A stretch of DNA of 52,446 bases from Lysobacter antibioticus. Lineage in GTDB: Bacteria; Pseudomonadota; Gammaproteobacteria; Xanthomonadales; Xanthomonadaceae. The position numbers were made by a program, and so were the translations under genes. The notes beneath the pieces are model-generated. The model did no database searches, had not been told where the DNA came from, and saw only the letters and a program-made list of their open reading frames with translations. Every line of letters starts with the position of its first letter. Position 1 is the stretch's first letter. The stretch is taken from the NCBI RefSeq assembly GCF_001442535.1, contig NZ_CP013141.1, positions 4,766,321-4,818,766 on the forward strand, given 5' to 3'. Shown here piece after piece: positions 1 through 9,855 of this stretch.

Positions 1-3000
1 CCCTTGTGGTCGTAGTCGAAGTTGGTCAGGTCGTCGCTGAACTCGGTGAAGTTGTAGCCCACACCGACGCGGAAGTTGCGGCCGATGTCGCGGTCGACGC
101 CGATCAGGAAGCCTTGGCGATCGCCGCCGTCCTTCACGCCCAGCCAGCGGTACTCGGCCAGCGCATGCCAGGTTTCGGCGAACTCGTAGCGGGTCTGCAC
201 CGCGGCGAAGGTGGTCGCCGAATCGGCCCACTGCCCCTCGAGACGGCCGTAACGCACTTCGCCTTCGCGACGCGCCAGCTTGCCGGCGAATTCCCAGTGG
301 TGGTTCGGGTTGTAGATGCCTTCCAGCGACAGGATCTGGCTGCGCTGATCGTAGAACGCCACGTTGTCGCCGATCTGCGGCAGCGCCGACACGTCGTACA
401 GATACGTGTACTTGCCCAGCAGCGCGTACTTGGTGCTGTTCCACGGCCGCCAGGCGAAACCGACGTTGCCTTCGATGAACTTGGCGCCGGCCTCGGCGTT
501 GATCTGGTCGGTGGTCTTGGAGTAGTTGAAGCGTGCCGCGATACGGAAGCTTTCGTTGATCTTGTGGGTCAGGTTGTTGGTCGTGACCCACTGCTCGCGA
601 CGCTCCGCACCGGTGTCCTCGCGCCATTCCAGCTTGCTCTGCCACTGCGTCGCGGCCGAGGTGTGGCCGCCGCTGAGGCTGACCGCACGGCGATCGACTT
701 CGCCGATCTCCTTGTCCAGGCGTGCGCTCTGCAAGGTGAAGCCCAGGTTCCAGCCCTGGCTCGGATAGAAATCCATGCCGTAGGTGTGGGCCAGACCGGA
801 TTCGTTCGGCGCCTTCAGGAATTGGCTCTCGTTGTACATGCTGACCTGGTTCGACAAGCGCCAGCGCTGGCCGAGGGTCCAACCCGAGTTGAGGCGGTTG
901 TTGAACAGCGGGTCGAAATCGGTGCGATCGGTCGAGTAGGTGTAGCTGCCGTAGACCGTGTGGTCGGGCTGGATGCGGTACTCGGCGTTGATCTGCGCCG
1001 CGTCGCCGCGGTCGCCGGTGGTCAGCTCGGCGCCGACGCTCGACAGGTTGCCGAACACGTACTTGCCGCCCAGGGTGAAGGCGTCGTTGTCGGCGTAGCG
1101 GCCGTTGTCGTCGTCCAGGGTGACCTGGGCGGTGCCGTACAGATCGAAGCTGCTGCCGAAGCGGCGCTTGTACTGCAGGGCGCCCAACACGCCGGCGGCG
1201 TCGAGGGTGGCGCGGTTTTCTTCGACGCGACGGATTTCCGCGGCCCAGGTGGTCGAGTCGCTGATCCGCCATTCGCCGGTCAACTGCGCCTGGGTCAGCG
1301 ATTCGCTGCCGCGTTCGGCGCGGCTGTAGCGGCCGTAGATGTTGAAGGCCGGATTGAACTGGCCCAGCACCTCGAACCCGTGCTCCTGAACCTCCTGGCC
1401 CAGGTCGTAGCGCGAGATCGAGAAGCCCGGATCGACGCGACGCCACCAGGCGCCGGCCGACCAGTCCAGATTCGTCCAGCCCAGCTCCTTGAAGTTGGCG
1501 CGCGCTTCCACCGAGCGCGCCGTGCCCTTGCGCTGGTCGAGCCCGGAGTTGATTTCGTTGAAGCTCAGGCCGCCGTTGTCGGAGAAGAAGATCGGCGAAC
1601 TGGTCGACTCGGTCTGGCTCTGCTCCAGCTTCAGGTAGGTGCCGCGACCGGCCTGCAGGGTCAGGTCCGCCCCCTTCAAGGTGTAGTCGTCGCCGGCGCG
1701 GTTTTCGTCGACATAGGTCGCGCCCAGCGCGACATGGTCGCCGAACCAGTGCTTGCCGCGGAAACCGGCGGTGACCGAGTCGGCATCGAAGCCGTTCGGA
1801 ATGAACTCGTAGTCGACCAGCAGCACCTGGGTGAAGCCGTCCAGGGGCGTGTCGCGGGTCAGGGTCGGGATGTTCTCGCGGGTCACCTGCGCCAGCGGAC
1901 GGGTCAGCAGGATGCGGCCCTGCATCTCGTCGATCTCGTAGTCGGCGCCGCGCACCAGGTCGACCCGGTTCTCGACTCGGCCGGTCGTCGCATCGCGCAC
2001 TTCCAGCACGATCTTGTCCGAGCCCGGCAGCACGTCGGTGTGCTTGAGGTAGTACAGGCTGCCGCCGGTGCCGATGAACTCGTTATGGCCGGGCGCGGTC
2101 TGCGCCTCGGAACCGAACACCCGCAGTTCGCTGCCCGGCTCGCCGAGCACGGTGCTGCGGCGGCTGCGCCAATTGAGCGCACCGCCGTACAGCGAACGGC
2201 TGTACTGGCCGTATTCGGTGCCGGTGATGCCGGTCTCGAAGTTGCCCCACAGCGCCTGGCTCTTGTCCCAGTCGACGCGGACGTACAGCCGGCCCATGGT
2301 GTCGACGTCGCGGTAGGTGGTCGAGTCGTCGCCGTAGACCGGGTAGTACAGGTCCGGATCGAGGCGGCGGAAGATGTCCTGCGGGTCGGCCTTCCAGAAG
2401 CCGTTGAACAACTGGCTGACCTCGCGTTCGCGCGTGTCGGCCTGGGCGGTGACCAGGTACTTGCCCTTGATCTTGCCCTTCAGATAGAAGCCCAGGCGGC
2501 CTTCGAGCAGAAAGCTCTTGTCGAAATGCTCGTCGCCGGCCAACGGCTCGATCGAACCGGAGGTGCTGCCCTTGGACGCGGTCACATCGGCGATCGCGAC
2601 GGCGAACATGTAGCGCCCGCTGACGTCGATGTCGAGCGTGTGGTTGATCTCGCCGCCCTCGCCCTTCAGGCGCAGGTCGTACTCGTGGCGGCCGATCGGC
2701 TCGAGGTATTCGGCGACCAGCTTGCGTTCCAGGTCGACCGGGAAATTGCGCCCGTTGATGGTGACCGAGTAGTTCTCGGGAATGTTGCGGCCCTGGATGC
2801 GGATGCGCGAGCCGTAGATGCCGATGTTCTGCTGGCGCAGGGTGCTGCTGCCGAACACGGCTTCGGTCAGGCTGTTGCGTTGCGCCTCTTCGATGCCGAG
2901 CGAGGTGCCCTGCTTGCGTTCCATGGCGTTGCGCATGGTCTGCAGGCCGCGTTCGGCCTCTTCCGGCCGCACCAGTTGCATGCGTTGCGGATAGGTCTCG

Positions 3001-3701
3001 TCGACGCTGCCGTCGGCGCCGTAGGCACGCACCAGGTACAGCAGTTCGTCGCCGGCACGCGCTTCGTAGCCGGCCGGCAGGGTGCCGTCCCATTCGGCCT
3101 CGCTGATCGCCCCGACCGGCAACTCGACCTTGGCCAAGGGATCGACCAGGTCGGTGTCGCTGGCGCGGTAGATCAACACTTCGGCGCGCTGGATGAACGA
3201 GGAATAGTTGTTGTACGCATAGAAGCGCACCGGCTTGAGCACCTTGGTGCCGTCGAACGAGACCAGGCTGGTGCCGCTGATGTTCATCTCCGGACGGCCG
3301 AGGGTGGGATCCTCGGTCGCCCAGATCACCCCGCCGTTGGGCAGGCTGACCGACCACTTGCCGATCGCCACCGCCTTGCCCGGCTGCTCCAGCGCCACCG
3401 ACACGCGGCGGTCCGGCTGCAGGGCTTCCGACGAGGATTTCGCCGTCGTGCCCTCGGTGACCGGCTTGCTGTAGCTGCGCGTACGCAGCTTGAACAGCAA
3501 GCCGTCTTCGCCGCTGCACGCTGCTTCCGTGCACTTCATGGCTTCGGCGACGCCCTCGGCCTGGGCGGCATCGGACCGAGCAGCATCGGACTGAGCTGCG
3601 GCGGTCTGTGTGGGCTGCTGCGCGGCCGCCAACGGGGCTGCGCCCGCCAACAGGCTGATCAGGGTGTAGTCCAGCAGTTTCATCTTCATCTTCGTCTTCA
3701 T
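1..3701 (-). CDS. Large outer-membrane beta-barrel protein, 3' end cut by window edge
   Basis: The frame opens at the ATG at 3701 and stays open to the window edge, giving at least 1233 residues; the stop lies outside. The last visible residues (FSDDLTNFDYDHKG) look like the final strands of a barrel, so probably little is missing. The N-terminus has a basic start and a hydrophobic stretch (LLDYTLISLLAGAAPLAAA), a signal peptide with likely cleavage near AAAQQ. The first third is a mixed beta-rich soluble part. The rest is alternating short strands rich in Tyr, Trp, Gly and Asp/Asn turns, as in outer-membrane barrels. The start lies only 10 bp after the stop of the giant DUF11/OmpA gene, so the two are almost surely co-transcribed. 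I infer that the barrel anchors, exports or partners the giant protein. A TonB-dependent receptor is less likely because I see no plug or TonB box. The long plus-strand frames over this region are antisense shadows. Confidence 0.8.
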   Translation of the reverse strand, partial: MKTKMKMKLLDYTLISLLAGAAPLAAAQQPTQTAAAQSDAARSDAAQAEGVAEAMKCTEAACSGEDGLLFKLRTRSYSKPVTEGTTAKSSSEALQPDRRVSVALEQPGKAVAIGKWSVSLPNGGVIWATEDPTLGRPEMNISGTSLVSFDGTKVLKPVRFYAYNNYSSFIQRAEVLIYRASDTDLVDPLAKVELPVGAISEAEWDGTLPAGYEARAGDELLYLVRAYGADGSVDETYPQRMQLVRPEEAERGLQTMRNAMERKQGTSLGIEEAQRNSLTEAVFGSSTLRQQNIGIYGSRIRIQGRNIPENYSVTINGRNFPVDLERKLVAEYLEPIGRHEYDLRLKGEGGEINHTLDIDVSGRYMFAVAIADVTASKGSTSGSIEPLAGDEHFDKSFLLEGRLGFYLKGKIKGKYLVTAQADTREREVSQLFNGFWKADPQDIFRRLDPDLYYPVYGDDSTTYRDVDTMGRLYVRVDWDKSQALWGNFETGITGTEYGQYSRSLYGGALNWRSRRSTVLGEPGSELRVFGSEAQTAPGHNEFIGTGGSLYYLKHTDVLPGSDKIVLEVRDATTGRVENRVDLVRGADYEIDEMQGRILLTRPLAQVTRENIPTLTRDTPLDGFTQVLLVDYEFIPNGFDADSVTAGFRGKHWFGDHVALGATYVDENRAGDDYTLKGADLTLQAGRGTYLKLEQSQTESTSSPIFFSDNGGLSFNEINSGLDQRKGTARSVEARANFKELGWTNLDWSAGAWWRRVDPGFSISRYDLGQEVQEHGFEVLGQFNPAFNIYGRYSRAERGSESLTQAQLTGEWRISDSTTWAAEIRRVEENRATLDAAGVLGALQYKRRFGSSFDLYGTAQVTLDDDNGRYADNDAFTLGGKYVFGNLSSVGAELTTGDRGDAAQINAEYRIQPDHTVYGSYTYSTDRTDFDPLFNNRLNSGWTLGQRWRLSNQVSMYNESQFLKAPNESGLAHTYGMDFYPSQGWNLGFTLQSARLDKEIGEVDRRAVSLSGGHTSAATQWQSKLEWREDTGAERREQWVTTNNLTHKINESFRIAARFNYSKTTDQINAEAGAKFIEGNVGFAWRPWNSTKYALLGKYTYLYDVSALPQIGDNVAFYDQRSQILSLEGIYNPNHHWEFAGKLARREGEVRYGRLEGQWADSATTFAAVQTRYEFAETWHALAEYRWLGVKDGGDRQGFLIGVDRDIGRNFRVGVGYNFTEFSDDLTNFDYDHK

Positions 3702-3711
3702 GATCCGCCCC

Positions 3712-6700
3712 TCAATTCCGCTTCACGTCGACAGGGGCGGTCGGATCGTTGCTCGACTCGACTCGCACCTTGGCGCGCACTTCGGGGCTCAGTCGCTGGG
3801 CCAACGCGTCGTAGACGGCCTTGGCGCGTCGCATACCGAGCGCAGTGTTGTATTGGTACGAAGCGCGCACGTCGGTGTGGCCGACGATCGCGATGACGCC
3901 GCCGTGCATGCGCTCCAGCGCAACCGCGACCTTATCCAGCAACGGCTCGAACTCCGGCTTGATGCTCGACTTATCGGTGTCGAACAACACCGTGCCCAGC
4001 AGCGCACCGCCTTCGCCCAGACCGACGATCAGCGAACCCGGGTCGTCGGCGTTGCCGCGCACGCTGACCTTCAGCGCCTGCAGCACGTCGGCCGGCAATT
4101 GCTTGACCAACTCGGCCTTGACCGCCGAAGCCCGATCGAACGCCAGCGACTCGCCATCGCCGTTGGCGCTGATCACCACTTCGCCGCCGCGGTGTTGCTT
4201 GATCTGCGCGGCCATCTTCTCGATCGCCGGCAGGTACTGCGCACGCACCTCGGCGCTGCCCGGGGCGAAGAACACTTCGCCCAGTTCCATCTCGATCTGC
4301 TCCTCACCGCCTTCGATCAGCCCGGCCGGCAGCTTGACGCCCCAGTCGAAGCGGACCGGCAGGCCCGGGGTGACGCGGCGCGTCAGCGGGTTGTCGGTGG
4401 TGAACACGCTGCCCGGCGGCAGGGTCGACGGATCGACCTTGAGGATGAAATTGCGGCCGCGTTCCAGGGTGCCCACGTCCACGCCCTCGAGGTGATAGCG
4501 GCCGTACTGGTCGGTCTCCATCAACAAACCCTCGATCGAGGCGATACGCACGCCCGGGATACCGCGTTCGTCGACACCGGTGTTGCGGACGATGTAGTCG
4601 ACCACGTAGCCGCCTTCGGTCGGGCTGACCCGACGTTCCACCGTCGGGGCCGCGCCACTGAGGTTCTTGGCCGCGTCGCCGCTGCGCTCGATCCGGGTGG
4701 TACCGGCCGCATCCATCCGCACCGTCACGCCCTGCTTGGTGGTCAGCGCGAAGTCGTCGGTGAAGCTCAACTCCTTCAGGCGCTGGCTGATCACCACGCG
4801 GTGCGCGTCGACCGGATCGGCGTCGGACTGACGGGCCGAGATGCTGCCCAACACGATGCCGTGCAGCATCGGCGAGCTCGCGTCCGGTTCCGCCTTCGGA
4901 CCGGTGCCGCGATCGACCGTAGTCGAGTTCGGCACGTAAGCGTCGGCAGCGAAGCCGCCCTGGACCCGCGCGTCGTCGATCGCCGCGCTGTCCTGCCAAC
5001 CGTCGCCGTCGCGGTCGTCGAACACCGTGCCCAGGATCAGGGCGTGGTCGAGCAACGGATCGGCGATCAGTTGCACTTCGGCGGTGGCCACGTTGGAGAC
5101 GATCTTGCCGTTGTCGCGCATCAGCGCGCTGTTGGAGTGGATGCCCGCACGCACGCCGGCGCCGACCCGCAGCAGGTAGGTGAACGTCGCGCGCTCACCG
5201 GCGGCGATGTCGACCTGGTCGACCTGGATCGGATAGGTACCGACCAAGCGACCGACGCCGTCGCGATCTGCGACCGACAGCGAACCGTCGACGAAGGTGA
5301 AGCCCGCAGGCGGCGTATCGACCAGGGTCGCATCGATCGTGTCGCGGGTACCGGTGTTCTCGACCGTGACCGTGTAGCGGACCAGGTCGCCGATCTTCAC
5401 ATCGCGCGGCGAGGCCTGCTTGATCACCCGCAGGCTCTGCGTCAGCGTCACCGGCGTGCTGGTGGCGCAGTTGCCCTGGCAAGTCGGGCTGTCCGTACCG
5501 GTGCCGAGCACGGTGTTGTCCACCGTCTCCGACGCCTGTTCGTTGACTTTCGCGGTGTAGGTCACCGTGTAGGTGCCCGGCACCGTACCGGCCGGCAAGG
5601 TGCACACCAGCGGATTGGCCGCATTGCAGCTGTAGCCGGCCGCATTGGTCACCGCGGTGAAGTCCAGGCCGGTGCCGAGGGTGTCGGTCAGCGTGGTCAC
5701 GCCCAGGGTCTTGCCGCCGCTGATCGTGGTGGTCAGGGTGTAAGTGATCGTGTCGCCCACGAGCACCGGACCGGCGGTGTTCGCCGCCTTCGCGTAACGC
5801 ACCGAGGCGGGAATCACCGGGGTGTTGACCGTGGCCGTGCAGGATGCAGCGGTGCTGCCCACCGCACAGACCGGGCTGGTCGAGGTCGCGGTGTTGACGA
5901 TGTTGCCGGCGGTCACGTCGGCCGCCGTCACCACATAGGTGCCGGTCAGCACGCAGGTCGCGCCCGGCGCCATGGTGGCGCAGGTAATGCTGTTCGGGGT
6001 GATCTTGTTGTCGTTCACCACCACGTTGGTCAGGTTGCCGCCGGTGCTGGTGTTGGTCACCGTCACCGTGTAGGTCAACGTGTCGCCCAGCGACACCGTG
6101 CCCGAGCGGTCCTCGTCGGCATTGCCGGTCAGCGCCTTGACCAGGGTCTGGCTCAGCGACGCCACCGGGGTGGTCACCGTGGTGGTGCACGCGGGATCGG
6201 TGCTGCCGGCCGGGCAGATCGGGCTGGTCGAGGTTGCGGTGTTGACGATATTGCCCGCGGTCGCATCGTCCGCCGTCACCAAGTAGGTGCCGGTCAGCAC
6301 GCAGGTCGCACCCGACGCCACGGAAGCGCAGGTCGTGCTGCTCGGGGTGATCTTGTTGTCGCTCACCACCACGTTGGTCAGGTTGCCGCTCGCACTGGTG
6401 TTGGTCATCGTCACCGTATAGGTCAGCGTGTCGCCCACCGATACCGTGCCCGAACCGTCTTCGTCGGCATTGCCGGTCAGCGCCTTGGCCAGGGTCTGGC
6501 TACGCGGCGGCACCGGCGTGGTCACCGTCGTGGTGCAGCCGGGATCGGTGCTGCCGGTCGGGCAGACCGGGCTGGTCACGGTCGCGGTGTTGATGATCGA
6601 ACCCGCGCTCGCGTCGGTCGCCGTCACCACGTAGCTGCCGCTCAGCACGCAGGTCGTACCCGGCGCCACGGTGGCGCAGGTGATGCTGCTCGGGGTGATC

Positions 6701-9700
6701 TTGTTGTCGCTCACCACCACGTTGCTCAGGGTCGAGGTGGTGCTGGTATTGGTCATCGTGACCGCATAGGTCAGCGTGTCGCCCACCGACACCGTGCCCG
6801 AGCCGTCCTCGTCGGCATTCGCGGTCACCGTCTTGGCCAGGCCCTGGCTCAGCGACGAGACCGGCGTGGTCACCGTCGTGGTGCAGGTCGAATCGGTACT
6901 GCCCGGCGGGCAGATCGAACTGGTCGAGCTCGCGGTGTTGACGATGTTGCCCGTGGTCACGTCCGCTGCGACCACCGTATAGGTGCCGATCAGGGTGCAG
7001 ATGCCGCCCGGCGCCACGCTCGCGCACGGCGTCGTGCCGCCCGTGGGCGTGATCTTGGAGTCGCTGATGACCACATTGTCGAGATTCGTGGTCGTGCTGG
7101 TGTTGGTCACCGTGATCGTGTAGGTCAGCGTGTCGCCCAAGGTCACCGTGCCGGTGCTGTCTTGGTCGGCATTGGCGGTCACCGCCTTGACGATCGTCTG
7201 CGTCGGCGGAGGCACGTCGTCGTTGACGATGGTGCAGGTCGCCGAAACACCGCTGGCCAGGGTCAGGCTGTTGCCCGCCAAGGTGCCCGCGCTGCAGCTC
7301 CACGCACCAGCGGTGTAACCGGCCATGGTCGCTTCGGTCAGCGTGTAGACGCCGGCACTGACCGACACGTTGGTCACCGCCGTGGTGCCGCTGACGCCGT
7401 TGATCGGGGTCGGACCGGCCGCGCTCAACGGGAAGTTGTTGATCGTCGCGGTGCCGCCGTTGTTGTTGATCACCGTCTTGACCAGGGTCAAGGTCGCGGC
7501 CTGGTCGTTATTGTCGATCGTGCAGGTCGCGGCATCGCCGACGGCGAGCGTCAGGCTGTTGGAAACCAGCGCGGCGCCGCCATTGACGACACAACTGTAG
7601 GTGCCGGCGGTATAGCCGCTCGGGCCGCCGGTTTCGGAGAGGTTGTAGTTACCCGCGCTGACCGAGGCATTGGTGACAGCCGTGGCGCCGGTGGCACCGC
7701 TGATGCTGGTCGGGCCGTTCGCTTGCAGCGTCCAGGCCGTCGCAACCGCGGTACCGCCGTTGTCGTTGGTCACCGTCTTGACCAGGGTCAGGGTCGCGGC
7801 CTGGTCGTTATTGTTGATCGTGCAGGTCGCGGTATCGCCATCGGCCAAGGTCAGATTACTACCCGACAACGAGCCACCGGTGCAGCTCCAGGCGCCGGCG
7901 GTGTAACCGGCCATCGTCGTCTCGCTCAAGGCATACACGCCCGGGGCGACCGATGCATTGGTCACCGTCGTGGTGCCACTGACGCCGGTGATCGGGGTCG
8001 GACCGGCCGCGGTCAACGGGAAGTTGCCGACCGTGGCGGTGCCGCCGTTGTCGTTGGTCACCGTCTTGACCAGGGTCAGGGTCGCGCGGGACGTCGGAGT
8101 GGTCTCCGCGCAGTCATTGTCTTGCGATGCGCAATCGACGAACTGCGGCAGAGCGACCGTATTGAGGATGTTCTGGGTACCCGCGGGGAGCGGGCTGTCC
8201 ACGGTCACCCGGAAGGTCAAGTTGACCGTACCGCCGTTCGCCGCCACGGTCACTGCAGCCGTGTTGGTGCAACTCGTACCCGCCGCCGCACCGGCGGCGC
8301 AGCCAAAGCTGTCGCCCGCTGCCGCGGTGGTCGCCGTCGGTACGGTCTCGGTGATGCCGCCGACCGGAATGGTGGCCGAGGTCGTACCGCCGTTAGTCAG
8401 TTGAATCTGATAGACGAGAGTTTCGCCGGCGGCAGCCGTCGGGCCGCCGGTCAGCAGCGTCTTCTCGACTTTGATGATCGGGGTAACTTCGGTGCAGTCG
8501 TTAGGACCGCCCGGGGTGCAATCGATAGGCGTACCGCCGGTACCGTTCGGCAACCTGCCGATGGTGGCCGCGACGACATTGTTGATCTCCACGACGCCGT
8601 TCGGTAGCGGGCTATTGACCCGGACGACGAACATCAAGTCGTCCGTGCCGCCTGCCGGCACCGTAGCCGTATTGATGTTCGTACAGGTAGTGCCGCTGCA
8701 GTTGCCGAAGTCCTGTTCCGGATCGCCGGTCTCCACCGTGGTATTGGGCGGAATGGTCTCGGTCACGTTGTTGGCATAGACGGTGCCCGCATCTTGGCCG
8801 GTATTGCGGAACGTAAGCTGGTACGTCAGCTTGTCACCGGCCTTGATCGGCTGACCGGTCACATAGGCCACGTCATTGACCAGAGCGAGCGTCTTCACCA
8901 GTCCGGTGATATTCGGCGCCAACGGGGGAGGCACCGCGCAGGACGCGGTGTCGTTAGTCGACGCCCCCGTAATCGCCGGACTATATCGGCCCGTGGTGCG
9001 GTTGTAGTAATAGTGACCGCTGTTGTTGGACGCGTAGACGGAGTCGCTGGTCCCCGCGAGAGAAAACCACTCGAGGAGATTCGGCGAGCCATCGGCCAAT
9101 ACCGGCCGAGTGAGGCGCGTCAAAGTGAGCGCGCTGATATCGAAGGAGTAGAAATCTTTACCGATCGCGACCATACCCGAATCGGGGCCGGAAAATATCA
9201 GGTCTCCCGTGCCGCCCCCTTCGGGCAGAAAGTCGGGAGTCAGCGTGATAGGCGCACCGATCGTATAGTTGGCGGCACCACTGGGGGTGACCGGATACAG
9301 CCTGATATTAGGGCTAGAGCCGGACGAAATATATCCAGTACCAGGGGTTCCCGGCGCCCAGGCCCCGCGGACGATATCTCCGCTGATAGCGAACGGCGCA
9401 GCCGCGTCGTACATGACGCCATCGGGGTTTACACCTTTCAGCTGAACTGATCCGGCAGACTTCGTGACGAAAAGCAAGCGACCGCTGCCGGCATTGGCCC
9501 CCGTGTCGATCATCAACCCGTTGGCTGATCCTGGACCAAGGGGGTCCGGCAACGAAAAGACGGTCGATTCGGTGCCGTTCGGAAAGAATTTTCTGATGGT
9601 AAGGGGCTGCCCCGCGTTCGCTTCTTGCAGCGAATAGATCGCGCGCTCCCCACCGACCACCGCGCAGAAATTTTCCTGGGCCAGCGCCTCGCCGCCCAGC

Positions 9701-9855
9701 AACTGCGCCAACAGCAAGACGCTCCATACGAGCCCTTGTCGCCGGTTTCGCTCCGAAGCAGCCACGCGTTGCCGTGCCACAGACCTGAGAGGCGCGCAAA
9801 GCATGCTCCTCAGCCTGCCTACAGCGTTAAAGATTCCTAGCCCAGAGATATTCAT
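3712..9855 (-). CDS. Giant DUF11/prealbumin-repeat surface protein with OmpA-like C-terminus
   Basis: This 2047-residue protein is probably an envelope or surface protein. I chose the ATG at 9855 because it precedes a signal-like hydrophobic segment (LVWSVLLLAQLLGGEALAQ) and has a purine-rich GGCGAGAA just upstream; an in-frame extension to 10071 reads as non-coding. Order: signal sequence; a propeller-like N-terminal part to about residue 310; two or three DUF11 units; three prealbumin/SpaA-like repeats (ATLTLVKTV... ending CTINNND); four near-identical 116-residue DUF11-type repeats (NADEDGSGTVSVGDTLTY); further DUF11 units; an SdrD-B-like segment (GTVFDDRDGDGWQD); then two OmpA-like domains. 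The last domain, about residue 1956 onward, has LFDTDKSSIKPEF and GHTDVRASYQYN, the peptidoglycan-binding signature. Family knowledge supports cell-wall tethering. A role in adhesion or surface structure is inference. The barrel gene follows in the same operon. Confidence 0.88.
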   Translation of the reverse strand: MNISGLGIFNAVGRLRSMLCAPLRSVARQRVAASERNRRQGLVWSVLLLAQLLGGEALAQENFCAVVGGERAIYSLQEANAGQPLTIRKFFPNGTESTVFSLPDPLGPGSANGLMIDTGANAGSGRLLFVTKSAGSVQLKGVNPDGVMYDAAAPFAISGDIVRGAWAPGTPGTGYISSGSSPNIRLYPVTPSGAANYTIGAPITLTPDFLPEGGGTGDLIFSGPDSGMVAIGKDFYSFDISALTLTRLTRPVLADGSPNLLEWFSLAGTSDSVYASNNSGHYYYNRTTGRYSPAITGASTNDTASCAVPPPLAPNITGLVKTLALVNDVAYVTGQPIKAGDKLTYQLTFRNTGQDAGTVYANNVTETIPPNTTVETGDPEQDFGNCSGTTCTNINTATVPAGGTDDLMFVVRVNSPLPNGVVEINNVVAATIGRLPNGTGGTPIDCTPGGPNDCTEVTPIIKVEKTLLTGGPTAAAGETLVYQIQLTNGGTTSATIPVGGITETVPTATTAAAGDSFGCAAGAAAGTSCTNTAAVTVAANGGTVNLTFRVTVDSPLPAGTQNILNTVALPQFVDCASQDNDCAETTPTSRATLTLVKTVTNDNGGTATVGNFPLTAAGPTPITGVSGTTTVTNASVAPGVYALSETTMAGYTAGAWSCTGGSLSGSNLTLADGDTATCTINNNDQAATLTLVKTVTNDNGGTAVATAWTLQANGPTSISGATGATAVTNASVSAGNYNLSETGGPSGYTAGTYSCVVNGGAALVSNSLTLAVGDAATCTIDNNDQAATLTLVKTVINNNGGTATINNFPLSAAGPTPINGVSGTTAVTNVSVSAGVYTLTEATMAGYTAGAWSCSAGTLAGNSLTLASGVSATCTIVNDDVPPPTQTIVKAVTANADQDSTGTVTLGDTLTYTITVTNTSTTTNLDNVVISDSKITPTGGTTPCASVAPGGICTLIGTYTVVAADVTTGNIVNTASSTSSICPPGSTDSTCTTTVTTPVSSLSQGLAKTVTANADEDGSGTVSVGDTLTYAVTMTNTSTTSTLSNVVVSDNKITPSSITCATVAPGTTCVLSGSYVVTATDASAGSIINTATVTSPVCPTGSTDPGCTTTVTTPVPPRSQTLAKALTGNADEDGSGTVSVGDTLTYTVTMTNTSASGNLTNVVVSDNKITPSSTTCASVASGATCVLTGTYLVTADDATAGNIVNTATSTSPICPAGSTDPACTTTVTTPVASLSQTLVKALTGNADEDRSGTVSLGDTLTYTVTVTNTSTGGNLTNVVVNDNKITPNSITCATMAPGATCVLTGTYVVTAADVTAGNIVNTATSTSPVCAVGSTAASCTATVNTPVIPASVRYAKAANTAGPVLVGDTITYTLTTTISGGKTLGVTTLTDTLGTGLDFTAVTNAAGYSCNAANPLVCTLPAGTVPGTYTVTYTAKVNEQASETVDNTVLGTGTDSPTCQGNCATSTPVTLTQSLRVIKQASPRDVKIGDLVRYTVTVENTGTRDTIDATLVDTPPAGFTFVDGSLSVADRDGVGRLVGTYPIQVDQVDIAAGERATFTYLLRVGAGVRAGIHSNSALMRDNGKIVSNVATAEVQLIADPLLDHALILGTVFDDRDGDGWQDSAAIDDARVQGGFAADAYVPNSTTVDRGTGPKAEPDASSPMLHGIVLGSISARQSDADPVDAHRVVISQRLKELSFTDDFALTTKQGVTVRMDAAGTTRIERSGDAAKNLSGAAPTVERRVSPTEGGYVVDYIVRNTGVDERGIPGVRIASIEGLLMETDQYGRYHLEGVDVGTLERGRNFILKVDPSTLPPGSVFTTDNPLTRRVTPGLPVRFDWGVKLPAGLIEGGEEQIEMELGEVFFAPGSAEVRAQYLPAIEKMAAQIKQHRGGEVVISANGDGESLAFDRASAVKAELVKQLPADVLQALKVSVRGNADDPGSLIVGLGEGGALLGTVLFDTDKSSIKPEFEPLLDKVAVALERMHGGVIAIVGHTDVRASYQYNTALGMRRAKAVYDALAQRLSPEVRAKVRVESSNDPTAPVDVKRN
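5815..7207 (-). repeat. Four tandem 348-bp repeats (116 codons each) in the DUF11 gene
   Basis: The same marker sequence around GTGTCGCCCA..GACACCGTGCC recurs at about 6080, 6428, 6776 and 7125, a spacing of 348 bp. Each unit encodes one DUF11-type domain with two Cys residues and a TNTST and NIVNTA motif. The high nucleotide similarity suggests recent expansion by recombination, so copy number may vary between strains and short-read assemblies may collapse it. Confidence 0.85.
7208..8090 (-). repeat. Three tandem prealbumin/SpaA-like repeats of about 290-300 bp
   Basis: Segments coding for ATLTLVKTVTNDNGGTA followed by a CTINNND-type ending recur with boundaries near 7495, 7795 and 8088. 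The middle repeat is divergent (SGYTAGTYSC instead of AGYTAGAWSC). They lie upstream, in gene direction, of the 116-codon DUF11 repeats. Confidence 0.8.

Noticed and set aside
6..3896. 1296-codon open frame on the plus strand
   Set aside because: It is antisense to the barrel gene. The product is a low-complexity Val/Ala/Arg/Gly/Asp sequence with no domain, typical of GC-rich antisense frames; the minus strand gives a signal peptide and barrel strands.
3700..8607. 1635-codon open frame on the plus strand
   Set aside because: Antisense to the DUF11/OmpA gene; product is Arg/His/Gly-rich without domains and mirrors the repeats of the true gene.
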